Source: Chenopodium formosanum (Eukaryota; Streptophyta; Magnoliopsida; Caryophyllales; Amaranthaceae). Taken from it: a stretch of 64,000 nucleotides of DNA. The notes beneath the pieces are model-generated. The model searched no databases and was not told where the DNA came from. It saw only the letters and a program-made list of their open reading frames with translations. How positions within the stretch are numbered: position 1 is the stretch's first letter; each line of letters begins with the position of its first letter. Both the position numbers and the translations under genes were made by a program. Positions 23,942-35,067 of this stretch are shown in pieces. The stretch covers positions 33,540,501 to 33,604,500 of the forward strand of contig CM044869.1 in the NCBI GenBank assembly GCA_024500155.1. Direction: 5' to 3'.

Positions 23942-25116
23942 CTACCTTGATAATCAAGGTTAGCTACTTCTCATCAAATAAAACACATGCACAAATTCCA
24001 TCAACCAATTTTATCACATTATCCAATCAATAAAAAACCCCCAAATTACCTATAGATTATCATTCATACATGCTTCACCACATCCCTAGCAAAGGAACTA
24101 CTCAATACACATTGTAAAATTGAAAAGCATAACTAAACTAATCATCAATTTCATCATCAACATTGCAATCAAAATATCAACAATCAAGTCAAACAAACTA
24201 TAGAAATTCAACAATATATCAAGAATCAAACACTAAAATTGCATTAAAAAGGAAAGAATTCTTACAAAACTTTGTTCGATATCTAAGTGAATGAAGATTA
24301 AAATGTAGCAATCATCAATTATCAAGTTTCTCTCACTAAAATCTAAGAACAAAGTTTTCCAAAATCTTGAGCTCCTCTCTCTAACAATCCAATCTAAAAC
24401 AAATTCTAGTCTAATTCTCATTCATTCTCTTTTTAAAAAAGAAGAAATTCTATCTATAGTAAAACTAACACAGGAGAAATTAGTTAGACGTCCAAAAAGA
24501 ACCCCAATAGGCGCGCCCTCTTCTCTAAATGCGCGGCCGCAAAGAAGTGGGTACGGAACAGGGGAAGAGCAGCTGCGCAGCCGCACCTCCCACCTGCGTG
24601 ACTGCGTATAGGCCCTGCGCGCCTGCGCCACCCTCGTGTGCGCCCGCGCTCCTGGGAGCAGGTGAGTACTTCCTCGTGCGTCTGTTAATGCTTCCGTGCG
24701 CTCCACTTGATACATGTTGGGGGTGGCAGTTTCCAAAGGTCTTCACGGTGGGTTCAACACCGATTTTAATGCCCACTCAACTTGAGAGTACGGCCTTGAA
24801 GACTTGGTTTTTGCACTCCTTCACATTTGAGCTTCAAAGGGAGGGACCGGCTTGCATCTTGAGCTTTATAAATCCCGAGAAAAAGCCATTAAGCTCCTTT
24901 TACATCACCAATCTCCTTAAATCAATGATAAGCAAACAAATATAGGAGAAAAGGGAAAAATAAACTAAGAAATGCAAGAAAATAGGAAAACAACTAAGGA
25001 AAACACAAACTAGATAAATAACAAAAAAACTAAAGAAAAAGAGATACAAGAGCTATAAAAGCAATCAAAATTCATCCTAAAAGAGGCTAAATGAGTGCCA
25101 TAAATGACACTCATCA
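23942..25116 (-). repeat. 3' LTR of element C, proximal part
   Basis: Resumes with CTACCTTGATAATCAAGG and aligns with 48418-49571. It ends TGACACTCATCA (25116) next to the polypurine tract. It contains a CpG-rich array (24510-24665) and a TATA-like CTATAGATAG on the minus strand near 24456-24446. Confidence 0.9.
24510..24665 (-). promoter_or_regulatory. CpG-rich array in the 3' LTR of element C
   Basis: Words TGCGCGGCCGC, CTGCGCAGCCGCACC, CTGCGCGCCTGCGCC and GTGCGCCCGCGCTCC. The 5' LTR copy (48988-49120) is decayed at several CpGs (TGCACGGCTGC for TGCGCGGCCGC). Confidence 0.5.
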
Positions 25117-25130
25117 AACTCCCCCAAGCT
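25117..25130 (-). other. Polypurine tract of element C
   Basis: AGCTTGGGGGAGTT on the minus strand, directly before the 3' LTR start TGATGAGTG. Primer for second-strand synthesis. Confidence 0.8.
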
Positions 25131-27984
25131 AGACTTTTGCTCGTTGTCGAGCAAAACAAAAGCAAGAGAAAAGGATGAAAACTTATTCAACAAGAAAAAG
25201 GAAAGAAAGACATAAGAATTTACACTAAAACTCATTTTCATAGGAATCACGGTTGTTTTTAGGTACAACAAGCCCTTTAAACCCCAAAGTCGCCAATGAG
25301 GACAAGTAAGGTCTCGTAAGGGTATCCAAAGAGTTTGACCAATAACTCTTGAAGGTAAAAATGAGGTAAATCAATAAAAATAAAGTAAAATTAAAAATTC
25401 AAACAAATAGCTTTTGAAATGGACTTTTACAAATGATCAAATGCAAGTGAATAAACAACTTTCTATATAATAAGGGTATGCACGTTCTAAGATATCCAAG
25501 GTTGATTGAAACATAGGATATGCTAAGCATAGAGAATTAATGAAACATAATTCACATACTTCTTAAACAATCTTACCACGTTCTCCCAACTAGTTTCAAA
25601 TCCACCTCTAGTTAACATCTCAATGATTTCTCGAAGGAACCGGAAAAGAAAGAGAATTTAGGGCTACTCGACATCTTAACTATGTACACCGCTCCATAGG
25701 CTTGACTCACATCTCCCTCCACCGACTTGTGACTCAACCAAAAAGGTCAAAAGGTCATGAGAAGGGTTATAAAGTAAGGGCGAAAAGGGTGAAGGTAGGC
25801 TAAAATTTAAAATTTAGTGGTATACCTAAATTGTGAAGCAATGGGTGATCAATCATCAACACCATAATCAAGCATTCACCAAACAAAAACACCAACACCC
25901 CCAAGCTTAATCAAAACCAAAATCACAAACATATGTACAAAAAGCGTAAGAACGCTTCCCCCCAAGCTAAAATGAAGCATTGTCCTGAATGTTTAAAATA
26001 GGGAGAAATATACTTACATTAAAATATTTTTAAACGTTTTCATTTTTCAGAATTTTTTATTTATTTTTTATTTATTTTTTTTTTTTTTGCAAAAGCAATA
26101 GAGTTGCTTTGCTTTTTCTCATTTTCTCATTTTCTCATTTTTTCACTTTATTGCAATGTCCTCGCCTCTTTTAACTATGGACGGCTTTTTCAACTTAGCA
26201 TTTGCCTTTATTCACAAAATATACACAAAATAAACTTTCTTACATCATAAAAACAAATATTCAAGCTCATTCACCACAATCTCCAACAATAATGATCAAT
26301 TGTTTCACAAAAACCAAGAATGGAAACAAGAATGAAACAAAAGGCTAAAAATCTAAAGATATGGCTTGGAAAGAAGGTTTATGGCTTAAATGGTTAGCAA
26401 GTAGGAAAATGAAAACCCAAAATAAAGAAATAGAAAACTATCCAAGAAAACGAAAAAATCACCACCCCGAAGAGATGCCTTTGTCCTTCCTAAACGGCTC
26501 GGTCGCAATCTCGGGAGACTATAGTCAAGTTCTAGATAAAGCATACAATAGTCAAGGATACATGCCGCTCATGCAAAATACGTAGATGGCTTGAAAAGAA
26601 TGAAACCTCACATGGTTGTAGCAATAACTCAGTATTAGATTCAAATTCACCAAAGGGAGCAACTACATCTTACGACAAACAATTAGAATCCGGCTTCAAG
26701 GTCCCTAAAAGCTCTAAAGACACTACCGTTGCATACTCTATCCTAGAATCAACCAAATATACTCTTAAATCGTTCACACCGATACAACATATGAAACCAT
26801 TCATTCAAAAGCAAAAGGTCGGATGTTATTATGTCTAAAACATATGCATAACATGAAAAGAAAACGAAAAGAAAGCCTCTGAATCATATTTTTGTATTTT
26901 TGCATTTTGAAAAGAATGAAAAGAAAAAGGAAAATAGAAAAGAGAAGAAAAGGAAAAGAAAAGGAAAAGATAAAGACAAGTGCAAAGATGCATGCATGTC
27001 ACATAAATCCCAATCGTCATACTAGCGGTCATTCGACAACATCGCCAATGAGCCCAAACACCTATGGTGTTACAAAGCAAACATCCTCGAACCGTTCAAA
27101 TCTTCCTAAACTAATCATATTATATGCAAACAATGAAAGAAAAGATAGAAAAGACAGAAATAAGAAAGATCTCACCAAGTTATCTCTGCTAAGCTTAGAA
27201 AACCGGGGTAAAGAAACTACCACCTTCATGAAGCTCCAATCAAGCATTAGCATGAATTGTTAAAACCAAGTGAGAATGAAAAAGAGAAAATGGAAATTTA
27301 TACAAACAAAAAGGTTAGTAACTTCAAAACAAAATAATAAGAAAGAAAAATAAAAAATAAAAGACAACTAGCAAAATAAAACTAATCTACAAAATAGCAA
27401 AATCAAAACAAACCAACAAAATAGAAAAATCAACTATACACTAAAGCTACAATCATTTTGATCAAAGGGATTTGAATTCAAGAGCTTTGGATTTAGGGAT
27501 TTGGATTAAAGGAGCAAAATAACATCAACTCATCATCAAAATCATCATCAAAAGAATCTCAACAAGAAACGCATGAAAGACTCATCAAAAACAACAACAC
27601 CCAACAATATCAATCATAGATCAAGACAAGCAATCATAAAGCATCAAGGCACTAAAAATAAAGGACATCCAACAATAACAAAATTGGCCACCGAGTTCTT
27701 TCCATAAGAATAATGTTCCCCTAAGCAAAACAAAAATACATCTCAACATCCAACCAATACAAAACAAAAGATCACATAATAAAAGGGATGGAGAAAAAAG
27801 CACAAGAAGGGGAAATAGTTACCACTAGGCCCGGCACCATCATCACTATTCTCCACATCATAGGAGAAGCTGGATGGGGGACCATAAGGATCCTATCCCC
27901 CGATATAGCTGGGTGGCTAACCATAGTGGCCCCTAGAATTATCTTGTTGCCAAGGGGCCAAAAGAGTGTATTGCTCAGGTAGCT
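25131..27984 (-). other. Long 3' non-coding region of element C
   Basis: About 2.85 kb between ATHILA gene and 3' LTR with no credible frame. Blocks shared with element E: around 25600-25740 (CACATCTCCCTCCACCG; E 30460-30620) and around 27000-27110 (stem-loops, CATCCTCGAACCGTTCA). T-rich and A-rich simple stretches elsewhere (26060-26150, 26880-26990). Confidence 0.6.
27027..27071 (-). other. Paired stem-loops, element C copy
   Basis: Stem 1: GGTCATT (27027-27033) with AATGAgCC (27047-27054, one bulged G). Stem 2: AACACC (27057-27062) with GGTGTT (27066-27071), loop TAT. Confidence 0.55.
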
Positions 27985-28617
27985 CTAGAGGCAAAGGATT
28001 GGTGGGATCGACATAGGGGTAGTTAGGATCACCCCTATAGTAGCTCCCACCAGGCACATGGTAATCATAGTTACCGTGCTCATCCGGGAAGGTGCGAATC
28101 TCGGTGTTGGACCCTTGAGGTCATTGACAATATGGGTAGGTAGGCCTCCCATCACCTCCTCTAGACGGTACGGGACCGAGTTGAGGAGGGAAATAGGGGT
28201 AGTTAATAGTTGGGGTGATCTCCCCACGGTTAACACTAGCATCATAAAGTTGTTGTTGTATGAACATACCTTGTTGCATTTTGGAGATGCCTCTCATTTG
28301 GTTGTAGATTTCCTCAAAGTCTTGATCATACATCCCCTCTATTCGAATTTGTATGCCCTTCATTTGGACACTCAAAGCTTCCATATTGAGGTCGGATAAT
28401 TGATGTTGTTGTTGTTGTTGATGTTGTGGTTCTTGTTGTTCTTATTGTTGTTGTTGTTAATTTTGTTGGATTTGTTGCTCTTCATTGAGGACATCTTCCA
28501 TGTCATCATCATCACCGGGGAGGCGGTTACTTTTGGGCACAAACCGCACATTAGGAACATGCCGGCGAATGGAGGTCAAAGAGGGGTTAGGAAGGTAACA
28601 ATAATGTGCATTCCTCC
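27985..28617 (-). pseudogene. Element C ATHILA gene, 3' part
   Basis: Continues 43545-42604 after removal of element E: the frame crosses the junction as FAWMKR then NAHYCYLPNPSLTSI, which matches the homologous place in element E's protein. A Gln-rich stretch with two stops follows (28500-28400), then the frame 28384-28121 with MKGIQIRIEGMYDQDFEEIY and NYPYFPPQLGPVPSRGGD. The tail beyond is out of frame. Confidence 0.82.
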
Positions 28618-29552
28618 TGACAAGGGAATAAACGCGTCGTCAATTGTCTATCCCTAGATCAAATACAATTTATACAACTTAAACAAACCTAATACGAGTA
28701 TAAGGCAAGCATAGGGGTTGAACCACAAGGAGACATGCATAAACACCGCATTCACTACTTACGACTTAAGCTATCTCGGGACAAGAAGTGTGAATAACTA
28801 AGAGATTAAACTAAAGATTAAGAATGATTAAAGATCAATATAACTAAGCACCAAGGGAAGTGGGTAGATGTAGATGCCATATGATCAAGCAATAACACGG
28901 AAGCAAGCAATGGTAAACTAAACATACAAGAATATCGAAATAAAGCTCGATCTAACCGCCTTCCGGGGTTAATCGATTTCTCCTAACATAGCCTCTATGT
29001 TTCCACACTAGAACCATATATTAGAAGGTGCAATCAATGAACTATCGATAACAATGAACCTTAACTAAGTCAACTTCCGTTTCTTGTTAGCAAAGATTCA
29101 CCTTTAATCAACCAATAATGTGCACTTGCAAGAAGATTAAAGAATATCAAACATGCAAAGACTTTAATCACCATTAACATAACCCCAACATCATAAGCAT
29201 GAATCAATTAACAACTGCACCATGCCCACACCCTTGGCTAGGTGACTACTCACAAATCATATTGAACACAATATCAATCATCAAATCAATAAGCATCAAC
29301 ATGATCAATGAGTAAAGAAGGAAAATCAAAATAAGCAAACAAAACTAAATACAGAACTAAAGAAAAAGAGTAAGAGATTGCTCATTAATTGAAGATGAAA
29401 ATTTAAAAAGATTCAATCAAGCTCCTTCTTCAATATCCAAGTTCATTAATGAAAATCCACACTTTCTCTCTCTACTAATGAAGTTTCTCTATCTAGATTA
29501 GGGTTTAATTGTTTCTAAGATAAGGCTAGCTGATCCACTAATCTACCCTACG

Positions 29553-29568
29553 ACCTATATATATAGGT
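29553..29568 (-). promoter_or_regulatory. TATA box in LTR of element E
   Basis: Self-complementary ACCTATATATATAGGT. Downstream on the minus strand is a leader with AACCCTAATCTAGA and GAGAGAGAAA. The position fits the U3/R border. Confidence 0.6.
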
Positions 29569-29614
29569 CCCTTAAAAGATACAAAAATACGAAATAAAAA
29601 AAACTGAAACTCAG

Positions 29615-29971
29615 CGGTGCGCGCCCGCGCAGATGTTGTGCGTGCGCCCTCGCAGATCTTGTGTGCCCGCAGATCTGTGGGTACGGGGAATTAGACCCAT
29701 GGATGCACGCCTTCTCCCAGCATTCTGCGCGCTCGCGCTTGAAGAGTGTGCGCCGGCACACAAAGCGCGCACAGGGCGCACACAACTCCCTGTTTTGGCT
29801 CTGCTTCTGCTGCTGTCTTGTACGGGTTCTCCCACGGCTTCGCGCCCGCACATATCAAAGGCGCGCGCCCGCACACAAAGCGCGCACAAGGCGCACAAAA
29901 CCTTCTGTTTGTGTTCTGTTCTTGAAGCATTCATGCGCGGGTTCTCACAGTGATGCGTGCCCGCACACAGG
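29615..29971 (-). promoter_or_regulatory. CpG-rich array in the 3' LTR of element E
   Basis: At least eight words of the GCGCGCCCGCGCA / GCGCGCACAAGGCGCACA type, in both orientations, separated by 15-40 bp of lower G+C sequence. Lies just upstream of the TATA palindrome. Copy in the 5' LTR at 42037-42413. Confidence 0.55.
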
Positions 29972-30160
29972 GGATTTTGGGGTTGAATTGCTCTTCTTAT
30001 AATGCTTTGATTCCTACAAAACAAAAACAAAGAAAACAAGGAGAAAGGCAAACAAAGAAAAGTAGAACAAAAAGGAGAGAAAAAGGGGCCAAACAAGCTA
30101 CAAATGGGAGGGAAAACCCGTAAAAAGAGCACTAAATTGTGGCATAAATGCCACTCATCG

Positions 30161-30172
30161 AATTCCCCCACA
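30161..30172 (-). other. Polypurine tract of element E
   Basis: TGTGGGGGAATT on the minus strand, directly before the 3' LTR. Confidence 0.8.
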
Positions 30173-32406
30173 CTTGCTTCTTGCTTGTCCTCAAGCAAAG
30201 GAAACCAAGGCAAAAGACAACATACATAACAAACACAACATGACAAGGTTCAAGAAAATCAATCAAGTACCATGGTGAGAAATGCTCAATTCGGACTCAA
30301 ATATAATGATATTGATCAAAGAATACTTACCTTTCTCAATTCAAGAGGGAAAACACGTTATAAGTTGCTCAAGGTTGAAAGAGAAAAACCTAAGCTAAGC
30401 ATAGAGAACTAATGATTTCATCCTCCGCCCTAGCCCCATCCAAGACGGTCCACGTTCTCTCCGCTAGCTTCAATTCATCCCCTAGTTGGCTCTTCATGAT
30501 TCCGCGAGGGAACCGGAAAAAATTAATTCTATGTAGAACAATGAGGCTATCCCGACATCTCAACTATGCATACTCTCTCCATAGGGTTGAAATCTATCTC
30601 CCTCCACCGTTTCCTTGACCACGCCCCTCTAAAGTCCAAGGGTCTTAGTTAAGGTTGTAATGTCATGGCTAAAGGTTAAGGTTTGGAATTAATTTGAAAA
30701 CTTTGGTGGAAACTCCTAAGTAAAGCATAAGAGTGGCCATCTCTCAATAACAACATAGGAATCTAACCTAAATTTCAAATCACAACCTTCAATACAAATT
30801 ACATGACAATACTACTCTTTTTTTGCAAGATTTTCATTCAACTCAATTTTTCCTTCTCTTTTTCCTTTCTTTCTTTCCTCATCATTTTTTTTTTGAATGG
30901 TGTTGGTTTTCATAAATTACAACTTCCTTGCCAAACCTTTTGCACACTTTTTCATGAATAGACTTTCAAGACCTCATTCGAACCAAATTGCACAACTTCC
31001 TTGCTTAAAATCAAGACCCTCAAATTCGAACCTCACAAGCCGATGCTTCACTAACTACAAGGGTTGGTAGAACATAGGCCGCTAGGTTTGTAATGTGGTT
31101 TAACCAAGAAAGGGGAAATAAGGCTCAACATGGCTAGCAAGAAGGTATATGTAAAATAAAAACCAAATTTGTAACAAAACACAAGGAAAACAAAGAAAAA
31201 TGAGAAGAAATGCCCTCTTCCTCCTCTAGAGTTATATGATCACGATCTTGGGAGCTAGATACCAACACAAGGATTAAGACACGCATAGTTAAGGATCCAA
31301 AATGCCGCTCAACAAAAGTGATAGAGGCTTGAACAATAAACGCTCACATGGGATATGAAAATAAGCAAATACCAACCAAGGGAATCCTATTCACTATGGA
31401 GAGCAACACCATCTTACCACTTTCCCATGAACTAGGGGTTCAAACGTCCTCAAGAGTTCTAAACCGGGCTACCTTAGCTCAAAATGTGTCTAGTTCAACC
31501 CTAAGCACTCTCAAACTGTGAAGACCCTCTTCAACTAGGAAGGTAAGCATTCAAATATATGTCATAACAAAACCATATAGGTCCACATGTCCAAATGAAC
31601 GAGCAAATTCTCAGTTTTCAAATTTTTTTTTTTCTCTTGTCATGATTATGAATGTCACATAAAAGAAAGAAGAAAAGCAACACACAAAGGAAAAGGAAGA
31701 AATAAAAAAGGTTCATAAATGAGGCATGTAAATCATATAAATCCCAATCGACATACAATGATCGTTGAATACAACATCAACGATCCCAGGTTCCTTAGAA
31801 CCAAATCAAACAACCTCGAACCATTCAACTCCTTCCTACACTAACCTAAGCTATGCAACTAATCAAATATTTAAAGAGTTGAGAAGGAGAATTTGTCACC
31901 CAATTACGCTTAGCAAACGCAAATCCACAATCGTTGAAACTCCATTGCTCGGAAAAATTTGGGGAATGCGCCAATAAGCCCTACAAAATGTCAAAGTCCA
32001 AAATAACTCGGCAAATATTTGGTTAGTAGCAAGACAAATATATACAAACAAATAAAGAGAAAATAAAATAGAGAAAAGAAGCTACTAAAGAAAAAGAACA
32101 AAGAAAAAAAAAGTTTGGATTAAAGGGGAATTTGGATTTTCGAAAAAAACGGGAGCCAAAACAACACAAGGTTTCATTAAAAACACCAAGGTTTCATTAA
32201 AAACACCATCATCATCATTTTTTTGAAAAGAGAGGAAGGAACCTTCCAAAAAGACACCTATTGGCCCAAAATTGCGCCCCATAAGAACAAAGACCTTGAA
32301 TGAAACAATAAATAAGCACCCCCCCACACTTGAACGGAAAACCGTCCTCGGTTTGAACAAAGTGGAAAATGGGGTGGGAGGAAGGGCTAAACTCGGCCCG
32401 AGGGCC
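30173..32406 (-). other. Long 3' non-coding region of element E
   Basis: About 2.2 kb without a credible frame between ATHILA gene and polypurine tract. It shares blocks with element C's equivalent (30460-30620 with CTCCCTCCACCG; 31735-31830 with stem-loops), while the rest is A+T-rich and diverged. Confidence 0.6.
31760..31802 (-). other. Paired stem-loops, element E copy
   Basis: Stem 1: GATCGTTGA (31760-31768) with TCAACGATC (31777-31785), perfect 9 bp, loop ATACAACA. Stem 2: GGTTC (31789-31793) with GAACC (31798-31802), loop CTTA. Confidence 0.6.
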
Positions 32407-34192
32407 CTAGTCCTCCATGTGAGAACTAGAGCCCTCTCCATATGGACGCCACTCGTAGTCGACGTCGATAGGAGGGCCATGGGGGTCCCAACCACCAGTG
32501 TAACCCGGTGGAAAACCACGGTTCCGGTACAACTCTTGTTGGTAGTCCGGAAGAGGGTCAAAGGGAGGGGGCAACTCAAGAGGCTCGGATGTGTACATGG
32601 GGTAGTTGGGGTCCCCACGGTAATAACACCCCCCCCGGTGCCCTGTAATCGTTCCCCTCAAAGGTGGGGTAGTTCACACGAGGGGCCCCTTGAGATGAAG
32701 GCCCGGACCAATAGGGCCAAACCGGTTGACGGGGAGTGCCGTCAACATGCGGTTCCTCGTGAGAAGGAACCGGCCCCTGTTGGGGCGGAAAATACGGATA
32801 GTTCACCGGTGGGTCAAAGTGCCCTTGGTTTACATGCCAATCATAAATGTTGGCATTGTAAACCGAGTACCGATCGGCGGCCTCCGTCAACCGGTTAACT
32901 TGCATAGAAAGGGTTTGGAAAGCACGCTCAAGGTTAAAAGAAGAAGAGGAAGAGGCCATACCTCCCTCGCCAGAGGAGGGGACGCGCAAACCTTGGGATC
33001 CTTCCCCATATTGAAAACCTTGTAGTTGAAACCCTTGTTGTTGATGAAATTGTTGTTGTTGAAATTGTTGTTGTTGTTGGAATTGTTGTTGTTGTTCTTG
33101 TTGTTGTTCTTGTTGTTGTTGCCGCTCGCGGACAATCATGTTTCGCTCACCTCCAAGAGCGTTGGGAAGGACACCATTGTCCCTAGGAATCTTCCACACA
33201 TTCCTTGTGTTCCGCTCCAAGGAAGTGCGGCTCGGGAATGGAAGAATGCAATGGTGCTCCCGCTCAACGCACCAATCGTGGAAGTTGTTCACATCGTCGG
33301 TCGGTTGGATGAAGACCGACTTCCGCATGTATGAGATGTCCACGAACATATCCTTGTCTTTCCCCACCCTTGAGCAAAAAGGGAAAAGAACCTCACCCCC
33401 TAGCTTCGAGGCGATCCTTGTAATCATCTCTCCTAAGGCAATCTCTCCCGTCTTGTTCCCATTCTTAATTGCCTCACAACAGAGCACAAACCAGTACCCC
33501 ATGTTGAGTCGCCCACTCAACTCCTCCTTTATGGCGACCCAAAGAGTGAAGAGCTCTTCATGAGAGAGCTTGCTCAAGTCTTGTTTGCTAAACACCACAA
33601 ACCCCAAGATGCGGTGTAGGATGCGGAGTACCGGATGGATAATTTGGCTAGCCACCGAGTACCGAGTACCAAACACATCCACGTCGGTAATTGTCCGCCA
33701 CCAACGGAAAGCGTTGTACTCGGGGAAAAGCTCGGTGGATGGGGGAAGAAGATCGGCGTCGGGGTTAAAGTCTAGGAGTTCATCTAGACGCCGAAGAGAG
33801 ATGACATGGCGGGCATTGAAGAGTTGGAAGGAGATTTGGAACTCGTTGTTTCCAACGGGTTCCTTCTCAAAGGAAGCTAGGAACACGTAGGTGGGTTCCT
33901 TGAAGGTTGGGTATTGGTGTTGGATGAACTCACTCATCCAAAGGTTATCAAGAAGGGACCGAAGGTCCTCATCTATCCCCAAGTCACGCATTGAGCGTTG
34001 ATAGTAGTGTCGGGTGGGGTTTAGTTTGCGTTTGAGGAGTGTTTGATGGATGGGAGCATGGTGTCGGTTCACAAATTTTAAGGTGGGAAGAGAGGATTGT
34101 GCTTGGTTTAGATTTTGAGAGGAGGGTTGGGGTTCATCAACTGATATTCTAGGCTCCTTCCTGCTCCTTCTCCTACCACTCATCTTCACCAA
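32407..34192 (-). pseudogene. Element E ATHILA gene (env-position ORF), one frameshift
   Basis: 538-codon frame from MVKMSGRRRSRKEPRISVDE (basic start). ATHILA-domain segments: MRDLGIDEDLRSLLDNLWMS, ISFQLFNARHVISLRRLDEL, FRWWRTITDVDVFGTRYSVA and RILHRILGFVVFSKQDLSKL. Then a Gln-rich tract (33120-33010) and a Pro/Tyr-rich end, NYPYFPPQQGPVPSHEEPHV. At an eight-C run (about 32627-32634) the frame shifts; the other frame continues to 32407 with DPHGPPIDVDYEWRPYGEGS, so the ancestral protein was about 80 residues longer. Function of the family is unknown. I see no signal peptide or membrane segment, so 'envelope' is only positional. The most complete copy in the window. Confidence 0.88.
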
Positions 34193-35067
34193 CTTTACTC
34201 AACAACCCAAAAAGATACCGAGAACACCAAGGAGTGATTCCAACACTCAAAAATACCAAATCCTTCCCACAACAACAACAACAATTGAAACCTTTGATCT
34301 TGTTATCTGAAAAGGGGTTAGGAGCAACAACTTTCCAAGATACAAATAACACAAGAGAAAACAACTATGACCAACAATATTCAACGCCAAAATTTGCAAT
34401 ACTCAATCACTAAGGAGACAATCACTAAGCAAATTTCAATATCAAGCATCAAAAACTCTCAATCAACATACATTTTCAATCTCACATGCATTAACAATTT
34501 TCAATGCTCAAAATCAAGCTAGTGATCACTCACACAATTCTCAATATCCAAGTCAAGTAATTTCTAGGCAAATTGCATGCAAACAACAATATTCACCAAC
34601 AATACTCACAAATTACCAAGAAATTCACAACAAAATCAACAATTATAAGCAAAACTATCTCAAAACCACACAAAATTCATACAAGCTCAATTTTTGCTTA
34701 ACAATCCTAAAACATGATATTATCTAATGAATTAAATCCACAAAGTACTCAAGGATTAGGATTATACCACAATTGAAGAGCTTGAAGACCTCCAAGAGCT
34801 TTCACGCACCACCACCTCGACCACCAAAGAGCCACCACGAATTTGGTGGAAAATGGATGATTTTAAGAGGGGAAAGTGATGAATTTGTGAGAAAAGGGAG
34901 GGAATGTAAGGGATTTGATGAAATTTCAAGGAAATAAGTGAGATTAGAGGGGATTTGGGAGGTTAGGGTTTGAGTTCTTGATGAGAGAGAGTGAGAATCG
35001 TGAGGGATGGTGAGAAAGTGATGAAAGAAATGGGGAAAATGAGAACTTAAGCCCCGATAAACCCAGA
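34193..35067 (-). other. Leader region of the element E ATHILA gene, with probable intron
   Basis: Non-coding. A donor-like GTATAAT (34767-34761) is followed by A+T-rich, intron-like sequence and a good acceptor CCCCTTTTCAG near 34321-34311 before the ATG at 34192. The order array, CT-rich leader, GTATAAT and ATG is the same in C and D. Confidence 0.5.

Larger units (their letters stand above)
28618..30160 (-). repeat. 3' LTR of element E
   Basis: 1543 bp. TATA box within the palindrome ACCTATATATATAGGT (29553-29568), and a CpG-rich array at 29615-29971 about 50 bp upstream of it on the minus strand. The end reads CACTCATCG instead of CATCA. Confidence 0.93.

Noticed and set aside
28400..28657. 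Leu-rich plus-strand frame
   Set aside because: Complement of the Gln-rich tract of element C's ATHILA gene, running into element E's LTR.
29555..30246. Long open frames over the CpG-rich arrays (Arg/Ala/Cys-rich products on both strands, also at 41977-42655 and 34802-35384)
   Set aside because: They exist only because the arrays lack stop codons in several frames. They overlap each other on both strands, cross LTR borders and have no domain.
33026..33334. Leu-rich plus-strand frame suggesting a membrane protein
   Set aside because: It is the complement of the Gln-rich tract of the ATHILA gene, where CAA repeats read as TTG.
32407..34192. Calling the ATHILA proteins envelope proteins
   Set aside because: They sit in the env position, but no signal peptide, membrane anchor or cleavage site was seen in any of the three copies.
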